From Marinobacterium halophilum (GTDB lineage: Bacteria; Pseudomonadota; Gammaproteobacteria; Pseudomonadales; Balneatricaceae): a stretch of 42,116 bases of DNA. This document shows, one piece after another, positions 26,773-35,582 of the stretch. The notes under the pieces are model-generated. The model ran no database searches. It was not told where the DNA came from and saw only the letters and a program-made list of their open reading frames with translations. The stretch is taken from the NCBI RefSeq assembly GCF_003014615.1, contig NZ_PYGI01000028.1, positions 1 through 42,116 on the forward strand, written 5' to 3'. A program made the translations under genes and the position numbers. How positions within the stretch are numbered: position 1 is the stretch's first letter; each line of letters starts with the position of its first letter.

Positions 26773-27174
26773 CAGGATCTCCCATTGTGCTTGGCGCCGG
26801 ACATGATACGACGCAGACGTGTTCTGTTTATTAGGTCAACATCAAGATTGCAGGTAAAAATGAAGCGGCTATTCGGCCTGTAGGCCGCATGATAAAAAGC
26901 CTTACAACAATCTTGACGGCAGTATTCATGGCTGTAGCCACACGATACAACAAAGATTGTGATACTAAAAGAACAATGTGTTTACTAAATATTGTATCTC
27001 TTTTTGCTTTTGGGTTAACCTTGCTTCAATAGTAGAGATTAACCATACCTCTACTATAACGGATTTGAGCCGCGCCGCACCCCGCTCACCGTGTGCGCAA
27101 GATGGCGTACCTGCACCTTCCGGCCGAGGCCGGGCATGCAGGTAAAATAACAAAACACAGATGACGGTATTGCT
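26773..27174. promoter_or_regulatory. Divergent paa promoter region
   Basis: 402 bp without genes between paaN (minus) and paaF (plus). The centre is AT-rich and the right 100 bp GC-rich. It contains the 9-bp inverted repeat at 27029-27057. An 11-nt direct repeat, tgcaggtaaaa, occurs at 26849-26859 and 27137-27147, each close to one of the divergent genes. An acaatctt/aagattgt pair is also present. I could not place convincing -35/-10 elements. No regulator gene lies inside. Confidence 0.6.
27029..27057. promoter_or_regulatory. Candidate operator: 9-bp inverted repeat
   Basis: Perfect arms atagtagag (27029-27037) and ctctactat (27049-27057) are separated by 11 nt, giving a 20-bp centre-to-centre spacing, so both half sites face the same side of the helix. 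Its place between the divergent paa operons suggests a dimeric repressor site (PaaX/PaaR-type regulators are known to control paa genes); the regulator is not identified. Confidence 0.5.
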
Positions 27175-27957
27175 ATGCAACACGAGTATCAGGACATCCT
27201 TGTCTCCGCGGTTTCGGATGGTGTATTGACCATCACGCTCAACCGGCCCGAGGCCTACAACGCACTGCGCACCCAGCTGCTCAGTGAACTGGCCACCGTA
27301 CTTCAGCACGCAAGCAGCAACGATGATGTTCGTGCGGTCGTTATTACCGGCAATGAGAAAGTGTTTGCTGCCGGTGCCGACATCAAAGAGATGGCGGCAC
27401 TGGATACAGTCGGCGTATTGAATGACCCCCGTGTTCTGCATTGGCGCACCATTGCTCAGTTTCCCAAGCCGCTGATCGCCGCTGTAAACGGTTTCGCACT
27501 GGGTGGCGGTTGTGAGCTGGTGATGCATGCCGATATCGTCATCGCCGGTGACAACGCCCAATTTGGGCAGCCGGAAATCAATCTCGGCATCATCCCGGGT
27601 GCCGGTGGCACTCAGCGCCTGCTGCGCACTGTCGGCAAATCAATGGCGATGCAGCTGGTACTATCCGGCGAGTTCATCTCCGCTACTCAGGCCCGCGAAT
27701 TCGGTCTGATCAGCGAAGTCACCATTCCAGAGCGCACATTTGATCGTGCCTCTGAATTGGCCCGCAAGATCGCATCCAAGCCGCCGATTGCCGTGCGTCA
27801 GGCGAAAGAAGTACTGCTCAAAGCATATGACACTACACTCGAAAGCGGCCTGAGTCTGGAGCGCAAGGCATTTACCCTGCTCGCAGCGACTGAAGACCGC
27901 AATGAAGGCATTGCGGCTTTCATGGAAAAACGTAAACCGAACTTCACAGGAAAATAA
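27175..27957 (+). CDS. paaF: 2,3-dehydroadipyl-CoA hydratase PaaF
   Basis: 260 residues, crotonase fold. Hydrates 2,3-didehydroadipyl-CoA to 3-hydroxyadipyl-CoA in phenylacetate catabolism. Both catalytic glutamates are present (GGGCELVMHADIVIA, GQPEINLGIIPGAGG). The C-terminal ERKAFTLLAATEDRNEGIAA is diagnostic for PaaF (E. coli: FTLLAATEDRHEGI). It opens the rightward operon; paaG starts 4 bp after its stop. The upstream region lacks a strong ribosome binding site. Confidence 0.94.
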   Translation: MQHEYQDILVSAVSDGVLTITLNRPEAYNALRTQLLSELATVLQHASSNDDVRAVVITGNEKVFAAGADIKEMAALDTVGVLNDPRVLHWRTIAQFPKPLIAAVNGFALGGGCELVMHADIVIAGDNAQFGQPEINLGIIPGAGGTQRLLRTVGKSMAMQLVLSGEFISATQAREFGLISEVTIPERTFDRASELARKIASKPPIAVRQAKEVLLKAYDTTLESGLSLERKAFTLLAATEDRNEGIAAFMEKRKPNFTGK

Positions 27958-27961
27958 CACC

Positions 27962-28753
27962 ATGGCTTACGAAACGATCGAATTCGAGATTACCGACGGG
28001 GTTGCAGTATTGACCCTTAACCGTCCTGACCGGATGAACAGTTTCAACACCCAGATGCATGCTGAAGTTCGTGATGCGCTGAAGCAGGTCAAGAAAAGTG
28101 AAGAGGTACGCTGCCTACTGCTCACCGGCAATGGTCGTGGTTTCAGCGCAGGCCAGGATCTGAACGATCGCAATGTCGATCCCGATGCCGAAATGCCGAA
28201 TCTGGGCGACTCTATCGAACAGAACTACAACCCGCTGATTCGCAGCTTGCAAGCCTTGGAAATGCCGGTTATCTGCGCCGTCAATGGTGTAGCCGCTGGT
28301 GCCGGTGCCAATATCGCTTTTGCCTGCGACATCGTTTTGGCCGCACGCTCCGCTTCGTTTATTCAGGCATTCTGCAAGATCGGCCTGGTGCCGGATTCCG
28401 GCGGCACCTGGACACTGCCGCGACTGGTCGGCCCTGCCCGTGCCATGGCGCTGTCCATGCTGGGTGACAAGATCAGCGCTGAACAGGCCATGGCCTGGGG
28501 TATGATCTGGAAATGTGTCGATGACGAGGCACTCAAGGATGAAGCACTGGCCATGGCCAAGCATCTGGCTACCCAACCGACCAAGGGCTTGTCCCTGATC
28601 AAGCGCGCCATCCAGTCCAGCTGGGATAACAGCCTGGACGAGCAGCTTGACCTGGAACGCGACCTGCAGACACTGGCCGGTCGCACCGAAGATTACCGTG
28701 AAGGCGTCAAATCCTTCATGGCGAAACGTCAGCCCAGCTTCAAGGGGAAGTGA
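27962..28753 (+). CDS. paaG: 1,2-epoxyphenylacetyl-CoA isomerase PaaG
   Basis: 263 residues, crotonase fold isomerase. Converts ring-1,2-epoxyphenylacetyl-CoA to oxepin-CoA and also shifts double bonds later in the pathway. The hydratase glutamates are replaced (AAGAGANIAFACDIVLA) and the isomerase aspartate is kept (KIGLVPDSGGTWTLPRLVG). GRGFSAGQDLNDRNVDPDA and LERDLQTLAGRTEDYREGV match PaaG closely. The longer frame from 27902 runs into paaF; ATG 27962 is preceded by AGGAAA. Confidence 0.95.
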   Translation: MAYETIEFEITDGVAVLTLNRPDRMNSFNTQMHAEVRDALKQVKKSEEVRCLLLTGNGRGFSAGQDLNDRNVDPDAEMPNLGDSIEQNYNPLIRSLQALEMPVICAVNGVAAGAGANIAFACDIVLAARSASFIQAFCKIGLVPDSGGTWTLPRLVGPARAMALSMLGDKISAEQAMAWGMIWKCVDDEALKDEALAMAKHLATQPTKGLSLIKRAIQSSWDNSLDEQLDLERDLQTLAGRTEDYREGVKSFMAKRQPSFKGK

Positions 28754-28755
28754 GC

Positions 28756-30267
28756 ATGAGCATGTTTACCACTGAATCCGTTATCGGTGTTATCGGCGCA
28801 GGCACCATGGGTGCGGGCATTGCCCAGGTTGCTGCCAAGGCCGGCCACCCGGTCCTGCTGTTTGATGTTGCCGAAGGTGCCGCCGAGCGTGGCCGCGAAG
28901 GTTTGGCCAAAGGCCTGCAGAAACTGGTCAGCCGCGGACGCATGAGCGCTGAAGAGGTTGATACCCTGATCGGTCGTATTCAGGTTATCCGTTCACTGGA
29001 CGAAATGGCACCGGCGGCTCTGGTAATCGAAGCGATTGTCGAGCGCCTGGAGGTCAAACAGAGCGTATTTGGTCAGCTGGAAGATATCTGCTCCGAGCAG
29101 ACCGTACTCGCTACCAATACCTCATCCATTTCTGTTACGGCCATCGGCAGCACGCTGAAGCGTCCGCAGAACTTGATTGGCATGCACTTCTTCAACCCGG
29201 CTCCGATCATGAAGCTGGTCGAAGTGATCAGCGGTCTGGATACCCAGCCCGAGATCGCCAGTGCGATCTACGACCTGTCCACGCGCTGGGGCAAGCAGCC
29301 GGTACATGCGAAATCAACACCAGGCTTTATCGTCAACCGTGTTGCTCGTCCCTTTTACGCTGAAGGTCTGCGTGTGTATCAGGAAGGTGGTGCCGATACG
29401 GCGACCATCGATGCGATCATCCGTGAAGCCGGCGGTTTCCGTATGGGGCCATTCGAGCTGACTGACTTGATTGGTCATGACGTCAACTATGCCGTCACCT
29501 GCTCCGTGTATGCAGCCTATTACAATGACCAGCGCTTCCTGCCGTCACTGATTCAGCAGGAACTGGTCAGTGCAGGCCACTTCGGTCGCAAGAGTGGCAA
29601 GGGTTTCTACGATTACAGTGAAGGCGCGGAAATGCCGCTGCCGCAGACCGCTGCACCGGCTGAAAAGCCCACTCATGTCACCGTCGAAGGTGATCTCGGC
29701 GTTGCCGAACCGCTGGTAGCCCTGTTTGAAACGGCCGGTATCGAAGTCACACGTACCGATGGCGATGGCCGTATTCAGGTGGGCGATACCACCATGATGT
29801 TGACCAACGGCCAGTTCACCACTGTACGGGCCACTGAAGTCAGTAACCGTAACCTGATTCACTTCGATCTGGCTCTCGATTACGCCACTTCGACACGTAT
29901 TGCTCTGGCTCCGGCCGACAAGGCAGACGCCAAATCCATTGAGCAGGCAGTCGGCTTGTTCCAGGCGGCAGGCAAGGCCGTCAGTGTCATCGATGACATT
30001 CCCGGCATGGTGGTGATGCGCACCGTGGCAATGCTGGCCAACGAAGGCTTTGATGCCGTTAATCAGCAGGTCTGCAACGAAGACGCTGTCGATATCGCCA
30101 TGCAAGGTGGCGTCAACTACCCGCGTGGACCGCTGAGCTGGGCCAATGCCGTAGGTTTGACCCGCATCCTGGCTGTGCTGCGCAACCTGGGTGCCAGCTA
30201 TGGCGAAGACCGCTACCGTCCGTCGCCGCTGCTGCTGCGTAAAGTTGCCGGAGTCCGCCAGTCATGA
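28756..30267 (+). CDS. paaH: 3-hydroxyadipyl-CoA dehydrogenase PaaH
   Basis: 503 residues. NAD-dependent oxidation of 3-hydroxyadipyl-CoA to 3-oxoadipyl-CoA. A Rossmann loop (IGVIGAGTMGAGIAQVAAKA), the HCDH motif with catalytic histidine (NLIGMHFFNPAPIMKLVEVI) and NRVARPFYAEGL are seen, followed by two C-terminal helical domains (the second about 385-500), the long PaaH form. GTG 28750 and ATG 28762 are alternatives; AAGGGG sits best before ATG 28756. The stop overlaps the paaI start (ATGA). Confidence 0.94.
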   Translation: MSMFTTESVIGVIGAGTMGAGIAQVAAKAGHPVLLFDVAEGAAERGREGLAKGLQKLVSRGRMSAEEVDTLIGRIQVIRSLDEMAPAALVIEAIVERLEVKQSVFGQLEDICSEQTVLATNTSSISVTAIGSTLKRPQNLIGMHFFNPAPIMKLVEVISGLDTQPEIASAIYDLSTRWGKQPVHAKSTPGFIVNRVARPFYAEGLRVYQEGGADTATIDAIIREAGGFRMGPFELTDLIGHDVNYAVTCSVYAAYYNDQRFLPSLIQQELVSAGHFGRKSGKGFYDYSEGAEMPLPQTAAPAEKPTHVTVEGDLGVAEPLVALFETAGIEVTRTDGDGRIQVGDTTMMLTNGQFTTVRATEVSNRNLIHFDLALDYATSTRIALAPADKADAKSIEQAVGLFQAAGKAVSVIDDIPGMVVMRTVAMLANEGFDAVNQQVCNEDAVDIAMQGGVNYPRGPLSWANAVGLTRILAVLRNLGASYGEDRYRPSPLLLRKVAGVRQS

Positions 30268-30734
30268 ATGTCAGTGAAATGACCCCCGAACAGCTGGCCG
30301 AGGCGTCCAGCGCAGCGATGCATGAAAACGATCATGCGGCGAAAGGTCTGAATATACAGATCGAAGAGACACGGCCCGGCTACGCCCGCCTGAGCATGAA
30401 AATCCGCAAGGATATGCTCAATGGCCACGGCATGTGCCACGGCGGGTTCATCTTTGCCCTGTCGGATACCGCGTTTGCGCATGCCTGTAACAGCTATAAC
30501 AAGGTCACTGTCGCCAGCGGCTGCAGCATCGAATTCGTTGCTCCCGGCTTTCTGGATGACACCCTGACCGCTGTTGCCCAAGAGCGTCAGCGCAAGGGAC
30601 GTACCGGCGTGTATGACATCACTGTCTACAACCAGAACAATGAAGAACTGGCTTTCTTCCGCGGCAAATCCTATCAAATCAAGGGAACACTGCTGCCGGA
30701 AGACGAAACCACCGCCCGAGGAGAAACACGATGA
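30264..30734 (+). CDS. paaI: Hydroxyphenylacetyl-CoA thioesterase PaaI
   Basis: 156 residues, hot-dog fold. Releases CoA from dead-end (hydroxy)phenylacetyl-CoA intermediates and so protects the CoA pool. The signature MLNGHGMCHGGFIFALSDTA, with the catalytic aspartate in LSDTA, and the C-terminal GRTGVYDITVYNQNNEELAF are typical. ATGA overlaps join it both to paaH (30264-30267) and to paaJ (30731-30734). Confidence 0.94.
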   Translation: MNVSEMTPEQLAEASSAAMHENDHAAKGLNIQIEETRPGYARLSMKIRKDMLNGHGMCHGGFIFALSDTAFAHACNSYNKVTVASGCSIEFVAPGFLDDTLTAVAQERQRKGRTGVYDITVYNQNNEELAFFRGKSYQIKGTLLPEDETTARGETR

Positions 30735-31939
30735 AAGATGCCTTTATCTGTGATGCGATCCGCACGCCGATCGGCCGCTATGCCGGCACCCTGGCCAGCG
30801 TACGCGCCGATGACCTCGGTGCGATCCCGATGAGAGCGCTGATGGAGCGCAACCCCGATGTTGACTGGACTCAGATCGATGACGTCATCTACGGCTGCGC
30901 CAACCAGGCCGGTGAAGACAACCGCAACGTCGCGCACATGTCTTCCCTTTTGGCGGGCTTGCCGGTTTGTGTACCGGGTACCACCATCAACCGCCTGTGC
31001 GGTTCGGGTATGGACGCAGTCGGTTTGGCAGCACGTTCCATCAAATCAGGCGATACTGAAATGATGATCGCCGGTGGCGTCGAATCCATGTCACGCGCAC
31101 CTTTCGTTATGGGCAAGGCTGAATCTGCTTTCACCCGCAACGCTAACGGCCTGTTTGATACCACTATCGGCTGGCGCTTCATCAACCCGCTGATGAAAGC
31201 ACAGTACGGCGTTGATTCCATGCCGGAAACCGCTGAAAACGTAGCAGCTGATTTCAATATCAGCCGTGAAGATCAGGATGCTTTCGCTGTTCGCAGCCAG
31301 CAGCGTACCGCAGCGGCTCAGCAAAACGGCAAACTGGCTGAAGAGATCGTTCCGGTCACCATTCCCCAGCGCAAAGCCGACCCGATCATTTTCGATACCG
31401 ATGAACATGCCCGGGCCAGCACCACCCTGGAAACATTGGCCAAACTGAAAGCTCCGTTCCGTGAAGGCGGTTCAGTGACTGCAGGTAATGCTTCAGGCGT
31501 CAACGACGGCGCTTGTGCCCTGCTGATCGCTTCTGCAGAAGCGGCCAAGGCTAACGGTCTGACACCCAAGGCACGTATCGTCGCCATGGCAACGGCAGGC
31601 GTTGAGCCGCGTATCATGGGCTTTGGTCCGGCACCGGCTGCTCGCAAGGTACTGGCCAAAGCTGGCCTGACCCTTGACGACATGGACGTGATCGAGCTGA
31701 ACGAAGCGTTCGCTGCTCAGGCTCTGGCCGTGACCCGTGACCTTGGTCTGGCCGATGACGCTGCCCACGTAAACCCCAACGGCGGCGCCATCTCTTTGGG
31801 CCACCCACTGGGCATGAGCGGCGCTCGCCTGATCACCACAGCCATGTACGAACTGCACCGCACCGGTGGCCGCTACGCACTATGCATGATGTGCATCGGT
31901 GTAGGTCAGGGTATTGCCACCATCATTGAGCGCGTCTGA
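30731..31939 (+). CDS. paaJ: 3-oxoadipyl-CoA thiolase PaaJ/PcaF
   Basis: 402 residues. Cleaves 3-oxoadipyl-CoA into succinyl-CoA and acetyl-CoA, and probably also the 3-oxo-5,6-dehydrosuberyl-CoA intermediate. The nucleophile cysteine is in TTINRLCGSGMDAVGLAARS, the catalytic histidine in GGAISLGHPLGMSGARL and the second cysteine in ALCMMCIGVGQG. The start AFICDAIRTPIGRYAGTLAS is typical of this thiolase group. PcaF of the protocatechuate pathway is nearly the same enzyme; the operon decides for PaaJ. Confidence 0.94.
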   Translation: MKDAFICDAIRTPIGRYAGTLASVRADDLGAIPMRALMERNPDVDWTQIDDVIYGCANQAGEDNRNVAHMSSLLAGLPVCVPGTTINRLCGSGMDAVGLAARSIKSGDTEMMIAGGVESMSRAPFVMGKAESAFTRNANGLFDTTIGWRFINPLMKAQYGVDSMPETAENVAADFNISREDQDAFAVRSQQRTAAAQQNGKLAEEIVPVTIPQRKADPIIFDTDEHARASTTLETLAKLKAPFREGGSVTAGNASGVNDGACALLIASAEAAKANGLTPKARIVAMATAGVEPRIMGFGPAPAARKVLAKAGLTLDDMDVIELNEAFAAQALAVTRDLGLADDAAHVNPNGGAISLGHPLGMSGARLITTAMYELHRTGGRYALCMMCIGVGQGIATIIERV

Positions 31940-31998
31940 TCCCCAGTCGGACGCCAATCAACATAATTACGACAGACAACAACGGGATAATAATAAGC

Positions 31999-33306
31999 AT
32001 GAACAATAAACAGCCAATGATGCGTGGATCCCTTGAAGAAATCGAAACCGCCAGCATCGATGAGTTGCGCGCAGTGCAGCTGCGTCGCCTGCGCTGGAGC
32101 CTCGCACACACGTATAACAACGTTCCTCATTTCAAGCAGAAGTGTGACGCAAAAGGGGTTCACCCCTTTGAGCTGAAGTCCCTGGAGGACTTGAAGCACT
32201 TCCCGTTCACAACCAAGCAGGATCTGCGTGACACCTACCCGTACGGCATGTTTGCCGTGCCGATGGATGAAGTGGTACGTATCCACGCGTCTTCCGGCAC
32301 AACCGGCAAGCCGACTGTCGTGGGTTACTCGCAGAACGATATCGACACTTGGGCTGATGTTGTTGCACGCTCCATCCGTGCTGCGGGCGGCCATCGCGGT
32401 GACAAGGTCCATATTGCCTACGGCTATGGCCTGTTTACCGGCGGTTTGGGCGCACATTACGGCGCCGAGCGTCTTGGTTGTACCGTCATCCCCATGTCGG
32501 GTGGTCAGACCGAGAAACAGGTTCAGCTGATCCAGGATTTCCAGCCGGATATCATCATGGTGACGCCGTCCTACTTCCTGAACATCCTTGATGAAATGGA
32601 ACGTCAGGGCGTCGACCCGCGCGAACTGCCATTGCGTACCGGTATTTTCGGTGCCGAGCCGTGGACCGACGAAATGCGCAAGAATATCGAACAGCGCGCC
32701 GGTATCAATGCCGTCGACATCTACGGCCTGTCCGAAGTCATGGGTCCGGGTGTGGCGATGGAATGCATCGAAACCAAAGACGGCCCCACCATCTGGGAAG
32801 ATCATTTCTACCCGGAAATCATCGACCCGAACACCGGTGAGGTCCTGCCGGACGGTGAGTACGGTGAACTGGTCTTCACCTCACTGACCAAGGAAGCGCT
32901 GCCGATCGTGCGTTACCGCACCCGTGACCTGACCCGCCTGCTGCCGGGTACTGCACGTCCGATGCGCCGTATCGACAAGATCACCGGTCGTTCTGATGAT
33001 ATGCTGATCATCCGTGGCGTAAACGTGTTCCCGACTCAGATCGAGGAGCAGATTCTCAAAGTGGCTGCACTGGCACCGCATTACGAGATCATCGTCACCA
33101 AGAACGGCAACCTGGACATGGTAGACGTGAAGGTTGAATTGGCACCGGGCGCAAACGGTATCGACGAAGCGGCCGTGATCAAGGAACTGCAGCACCATAT
33201 CAAGTCCTACATCGGCATCAGCACCAAGATCACAATTGTCGAATCAGGCGTTATCCCTCGCTCAGAAGGCAAAGCCAAGCGCGTGTTTGACCACCGCAAG
33301 GGCTAA
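31999..33306 (+). CDS. paaK: Phenylacetate-CoA ligase PaaK
   Basis: 435 residues, adenylate-forming enzyme that activates phenylacetate to phenylacetyl-CoA, the entry step of the pathway. The P-loop-like RIHASSGTTGKPTVVGYSQN, then DIYGLSEVMGPGVAMEC, VRYRTRDLTRLLPG and RSDDMLIIRGVNVFPTQIEE are the family motifs; the C-terminal lysine is in SEGKAKRV. It lies 59 bp after paaJ, the widest gap in the operon, with a weak ribosome binding site (acgggataat), and ends at a strong terminator. Confidence 0.95.
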   Translation: MNNKQPMMRGSLEEIETASIDELRAVQLRRLRWSLAHTYNNVPHFKQKCDAKGVHPFELKSLEDLKHFPFTTKQDLRDTYPYGMFAVPMDEVVRIHASSGTTGKPTVVGYSQNDIDTWADVVARSIRAAGGHRGDKVHIAYGYGLFTGGLGAHYGAERLGCTVIPMSGGQTEKQVQLIQDFQPDIIMVTPSYFLNILDEMERQGVDPRELPLRTGIFGAEPWTDEMRKNIEQRAGINAVDIYGLSEVMGPGVAMECIETKDGPTIWEDHFYPEIIDPNTGEVLPDGEYGELVFTSLTKEALPIVRYRTRDLTRLLPGTARPMRRIDKITGRSDDMLIIRGVNVFPTQIEEQILKVAALAPHYEIIVTKNGNLDMVDVKVELAPGANGIDEAAVIKELQHHIKSYIGISTKITIVESGVIPRSEGKAKRVFDHRKG

Positions 33307-33334
33307 ATAGAGCATCGACTCACAGCTCCAACGA

Positions 33335-33363
33335 AAAGGCCGGTCATTATGACCGGCCTTTTT
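33335..33363. terminator. Strong terminator after paaK
   Basis: A perfect 12-bp stem (aaaggccggtca, 33335-33346; tgaccggccttt, 33350-33361) with loop tta and a T-run on the plus strand, plus A-rich sequence on the other side. It lies between convergent paaK and rnk and can serve both. Confidence 0.92.
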
Positions 33364-33385
33364 AGTAACAGGGGTTCAGCAGCCC

Positions 33386-33772
33386 TCAGGCATGTTGAAC
33401 CTCGATGATTTTCACGTGACTATGTTTGCCGTCCGGCAGACGCCAGTCGATGGTTTGCCCCACTTCAAGTCCCAGCAAAGCCGAACCAATCGGCGCTACA
33501 ATCGAGATTGCATTTTCCTTACCCGCCATCTGGTGGGGGTAGTAAAGCGTGCGATGAAACCGCTGACCGCTCTCTTCCACTTCGAAGGTAACGGTTGAAT
33601 TCATACGCACAACGTCATCCGGCAATTGCTCAAGGGCGACCACTTCGGCACGCTCCAGCTCGGCACGCAGACCGTCAAGAGACGGATTGTCACGATATTC
33701 CTTGCGCTCAAGCATGGCTTCGAGTTGATCGATATCTTTTTCAGATACCTGGATACCGGGCATATCAGCCAT
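33386..33772 (-). CDS. rnk: Nucleoside diphosphate kinase regulator Rnk (GreA/GreB family)
   Basis: 128 residues. An N-terminal coiled-coil shorter than in GreA (about 10-48) and a C-terminal FKBP-like domain (about 52-128) with VAPIGSALLGLEVGQTIDWR and the final VKIIEV. Rnk binds RNA polymerase near the secondary channel and affects nucleotide pools and exopolysaccharide in Pseudomonas. In-frame ATGs at 33790 and 33784 exist, but GGAG lies 7-8 nt before ATG 33772, giving MADMPGIQVSEKD. It converges on paaK and is unrelated to phenylacetate breakdown. Confidence 0.88.
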   Translation of the reverse strand: MADMPGIQVSEKDIDQLEAMLERKEYRDNPSLDGLRAELERAEVVALEQLPDDVVRMNSTVTFEVEESGQRFHRTLYYPHQMAGKENAISIVAPIGSALLGLEVGQTIDWRLPDGKHSHVKIIEVQHA

Positions 33773-33849
33773 TTTGTACTCCATTAACATAACAAAGTTG
33801 CCTCCTGCTCGGAGACAACGGAAAGAATAGGATTAATTGTAGGGAATAC

Positions 33850-34004
33850 CCGTTTACCTGCCCGGACCTGATGCCGGCAGGCTCAGATTCAGAGGCGGGT
33901 GAACATGCCTGCCACACAGCAGGCCTGATACGGTTTCAATCTGAACGGGCAATGGATCATGGTGGTCCTGAAACTCAAGAAGGCGCCACGAAAGGCGCCT
34001 TCTT
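33850..34004 (+). ncRNA. Candidate structured RNA with terminator-like 3' hairpin
   Basis: The 387-bp gap between divergent rnk and the nsrR-like gene holds four successive inverted repeats: cctgcc(c)gg with ccggcagg (33857-33865/33874-33881), tcagatt with aatctga (33883-33889/33938-33944) enclosing gcctgc-cacaca-gcaggc (33907-33924), and a perfect 11-bp stem aagaaggcgcc/ggcgccttctt (33977-33987/33994-34004). The last looks like a plus-strand terminator yet no protein gene ends there. A small RNA, or an attenuator in the nsrR leader, would explain it. No clear promoter was found. Confidence 0.4.
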
Positions 34005-34159
34005 AATTGTTGAATTAGTACTGCTATAGATATCTCTTTCGAGGGTAAAAGGCAAGCTTAGCCAATTTTTTTTGCATTAGAGTTGTCATGTCACCGGGGA
34101 TTATCTATCTGCCCGTTATCTTGTATTATCATTCTCTGATATGGAATCGAGATGTCATC

Positions 34160-34591
34160 ATGCAGATGAGCCGCTTTACAGACTATTCCCTGCGCGTACT
34201 TTTATACGTTGCCATCAACACCGAACGCCTTGCCACCCTTAATGAAATTGCCACTTTCTATGGCATATCACTGGAACACTTGCGCAAGGTGGTGCATGCA
34301 CTGGGTAAAAGTGGACACCTGGATACGTTCCGTGGCAAGAAAGGGGGAATACGGCTTGCGCTCGCGCCTGAACAGGTCAATATCGGCGCACTGGTCGCGC
34401 AAACCGAGGGTTCATCACCCTGGATCGATTGTCAGGGCAATGCCTGCCGCTTGACCGGTCATTGCAGCCTGCAGACGATACTGGCGACAGCCCAGCAGGC
34501 TTTTTTTGAGAGCCTGGGCCAACATACACTCGCAGACCTGTTACATAACCCGCTCATGCGTGAGCAACTGATCGCTTCCAGCCGTCTTTAA
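34160..34591 (+). CDS. nsrR: Rrf2 family NsrR-like nitric-oxide-sensing repressor
   Basis: 143 residues. Winged helix N-terminal domain (MQMSRFTDYSLRVLLYVAIN, then ISLEHLRKVVHALGKSGHL and RGKKGGIRLALAPE) and three cysteines with the spacing C-x4-C-x5-C (DCQGNACRLTGHCSLQ), identical to E. coli NsrR, where they hold the NO-sensitive Fe-S cluster. IscR spacing differs. The upstream in-frame start at 34088 is not supported; ATG 34160 and 34166 are alternatives and I use the first by similarity. No hmp or other usual target is adjacent, so targets lie elsewhere. Confidence 0.85.
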   Translation: MQMSRFTDYSLRVLLYVAINTERLATLNEIATFYGISLEHLRKVVHALGKSGHLDTFRGKKGGIRLALAPEQVNIGALVAQTEGSSPWIDCQGNACRLTGHCSLQTILATAQQAFFESLGQHTLADLLHNPLMREQLIASSRL

Positions 34592-34676
34592 TCCTAACCC
34601 CATATCCACACAACGCCTTTCTCGATGGCATCATTTCATGCCACAGATTGCCATATTGTTTTTGTGAGCGTATTCA

Positions 34677-35582
34677 ATGTTCAAGGATAGACACCCCGTA
34701 CTGATAGCCGCTTTTTGGATGGTCGGTGCCCTGTTTTCATTCATGGCGATGGCAGTATCGGGCCGTGAGCTGTCAGCTGACTTTACCACCTATCAAATAC
34801 TGTTCTTTCGCAGTCTGCTTGGCGTCTTTCTGATCGGTACGCTGGTTGCTTACAGCGGCTGGGGACAGCTGAGGACTAACCGTGTCGGCGGACACCTGAT
34901 GCGCAACATCGCTCATTTTGGCGGACAGTATGGCTGGTTCTACGCACTCGCTTTCATCCCGTTGGCTGAAGTAATCGCCATCGAGTTTACTACTCCTGTC
35001 TGGACGGCCCTGCTGGCATGGATGCTACTGGGCGAGCGTTTAACCTTGCCGCGCTTGACGGCATTGTTCTTCGGCATTGCCGGGCTATTGCTGATCCTGC
35101 GTCCAGGTCTGGAAACTCTGCATCCGGCAACATTGGCGATATTGTTTGGGGCGGTCGGATATGCCATGTCTTATATACAGACAAAATCATTGGCCGCAAC
35201 GGAAACGCCGCTGTGTATCCTGTTCTACATGACCTTGATTCAGTTACCGTTCGGCATGATTCCATCATTGATCGATTGGAAAACACCGGAGCTACACACC
35301 CTGCCCTGGATTCTGGTAGTCGGTGTGACCGCCATGAGTGCGCATTATTGTATGGCGCGGGCATTCAAGCTGGCGGATGCTACCGTTGTTGTACCGATGG
35401 ATTTCATGCGCTTGCCGTTGATCGCATTGGTGGGATATCTATTTTACGATGAGCAGATTGATCTGCCGGTGGCATTGGGCGCGGGATTGATGTTGGCCGG
35501 TAATCTGATCAATATCCGAGCCGAACAACGCAAGGCCCCGCTACGCAGCCAGGCACTTACAGCACTTCGGTCACCAGAATAA
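34677..35582 (+). CDS. EamA/RhaT family DMT transporter
   Basis: 301 residues with ten predicted membrane helices in two EamA repeats (about 8-140 and 150-290). Sequences such as IEFTTPVWTALLAWMLLGER, with the acidic end of helix 4, and the second-repeat MDFMRLPLIALVGYLFYDEQ are typical. Members export amino acids and other metabolites or import precursors; the substrate cannot be predicted. It follows nsrR by 85 bp. Its last 26 bp overlap the end of the convergent gene on the other strand. Confidence 0.88.
   Translation: MFKDRHPVLIAAFWMVGALFSFMAMAVSGRELSADFTTYQILFFRSLLGVFLIGTLVAYSGWGQLRTNRVGGHLMRNIAHFGGQYGWFYALAFIPLAEVIAIEFTTPVWTALLAWMLLGERLTLPRLTALFFGIAGLLLILRPGLETLHPATLAILFGAVGYAMSYIQTKSLAATETPLCILFYMTLIQLPFGMIPSLIDWKTPELHTLPWILVVGVTAMSAHYCMARAFKLADATVVVPMDFMRLPLIALVGYLFYDEQIDLPVALGAGLMLAGNLINIRAEQRKAPLRSQALTALRSPE

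Noticed and set aside
25999-26883. A 294-codon plus-strand frame opposite paaN
   Set aside because: Composition is that of an antisense frame; paaN on the other strand is unmistakable.
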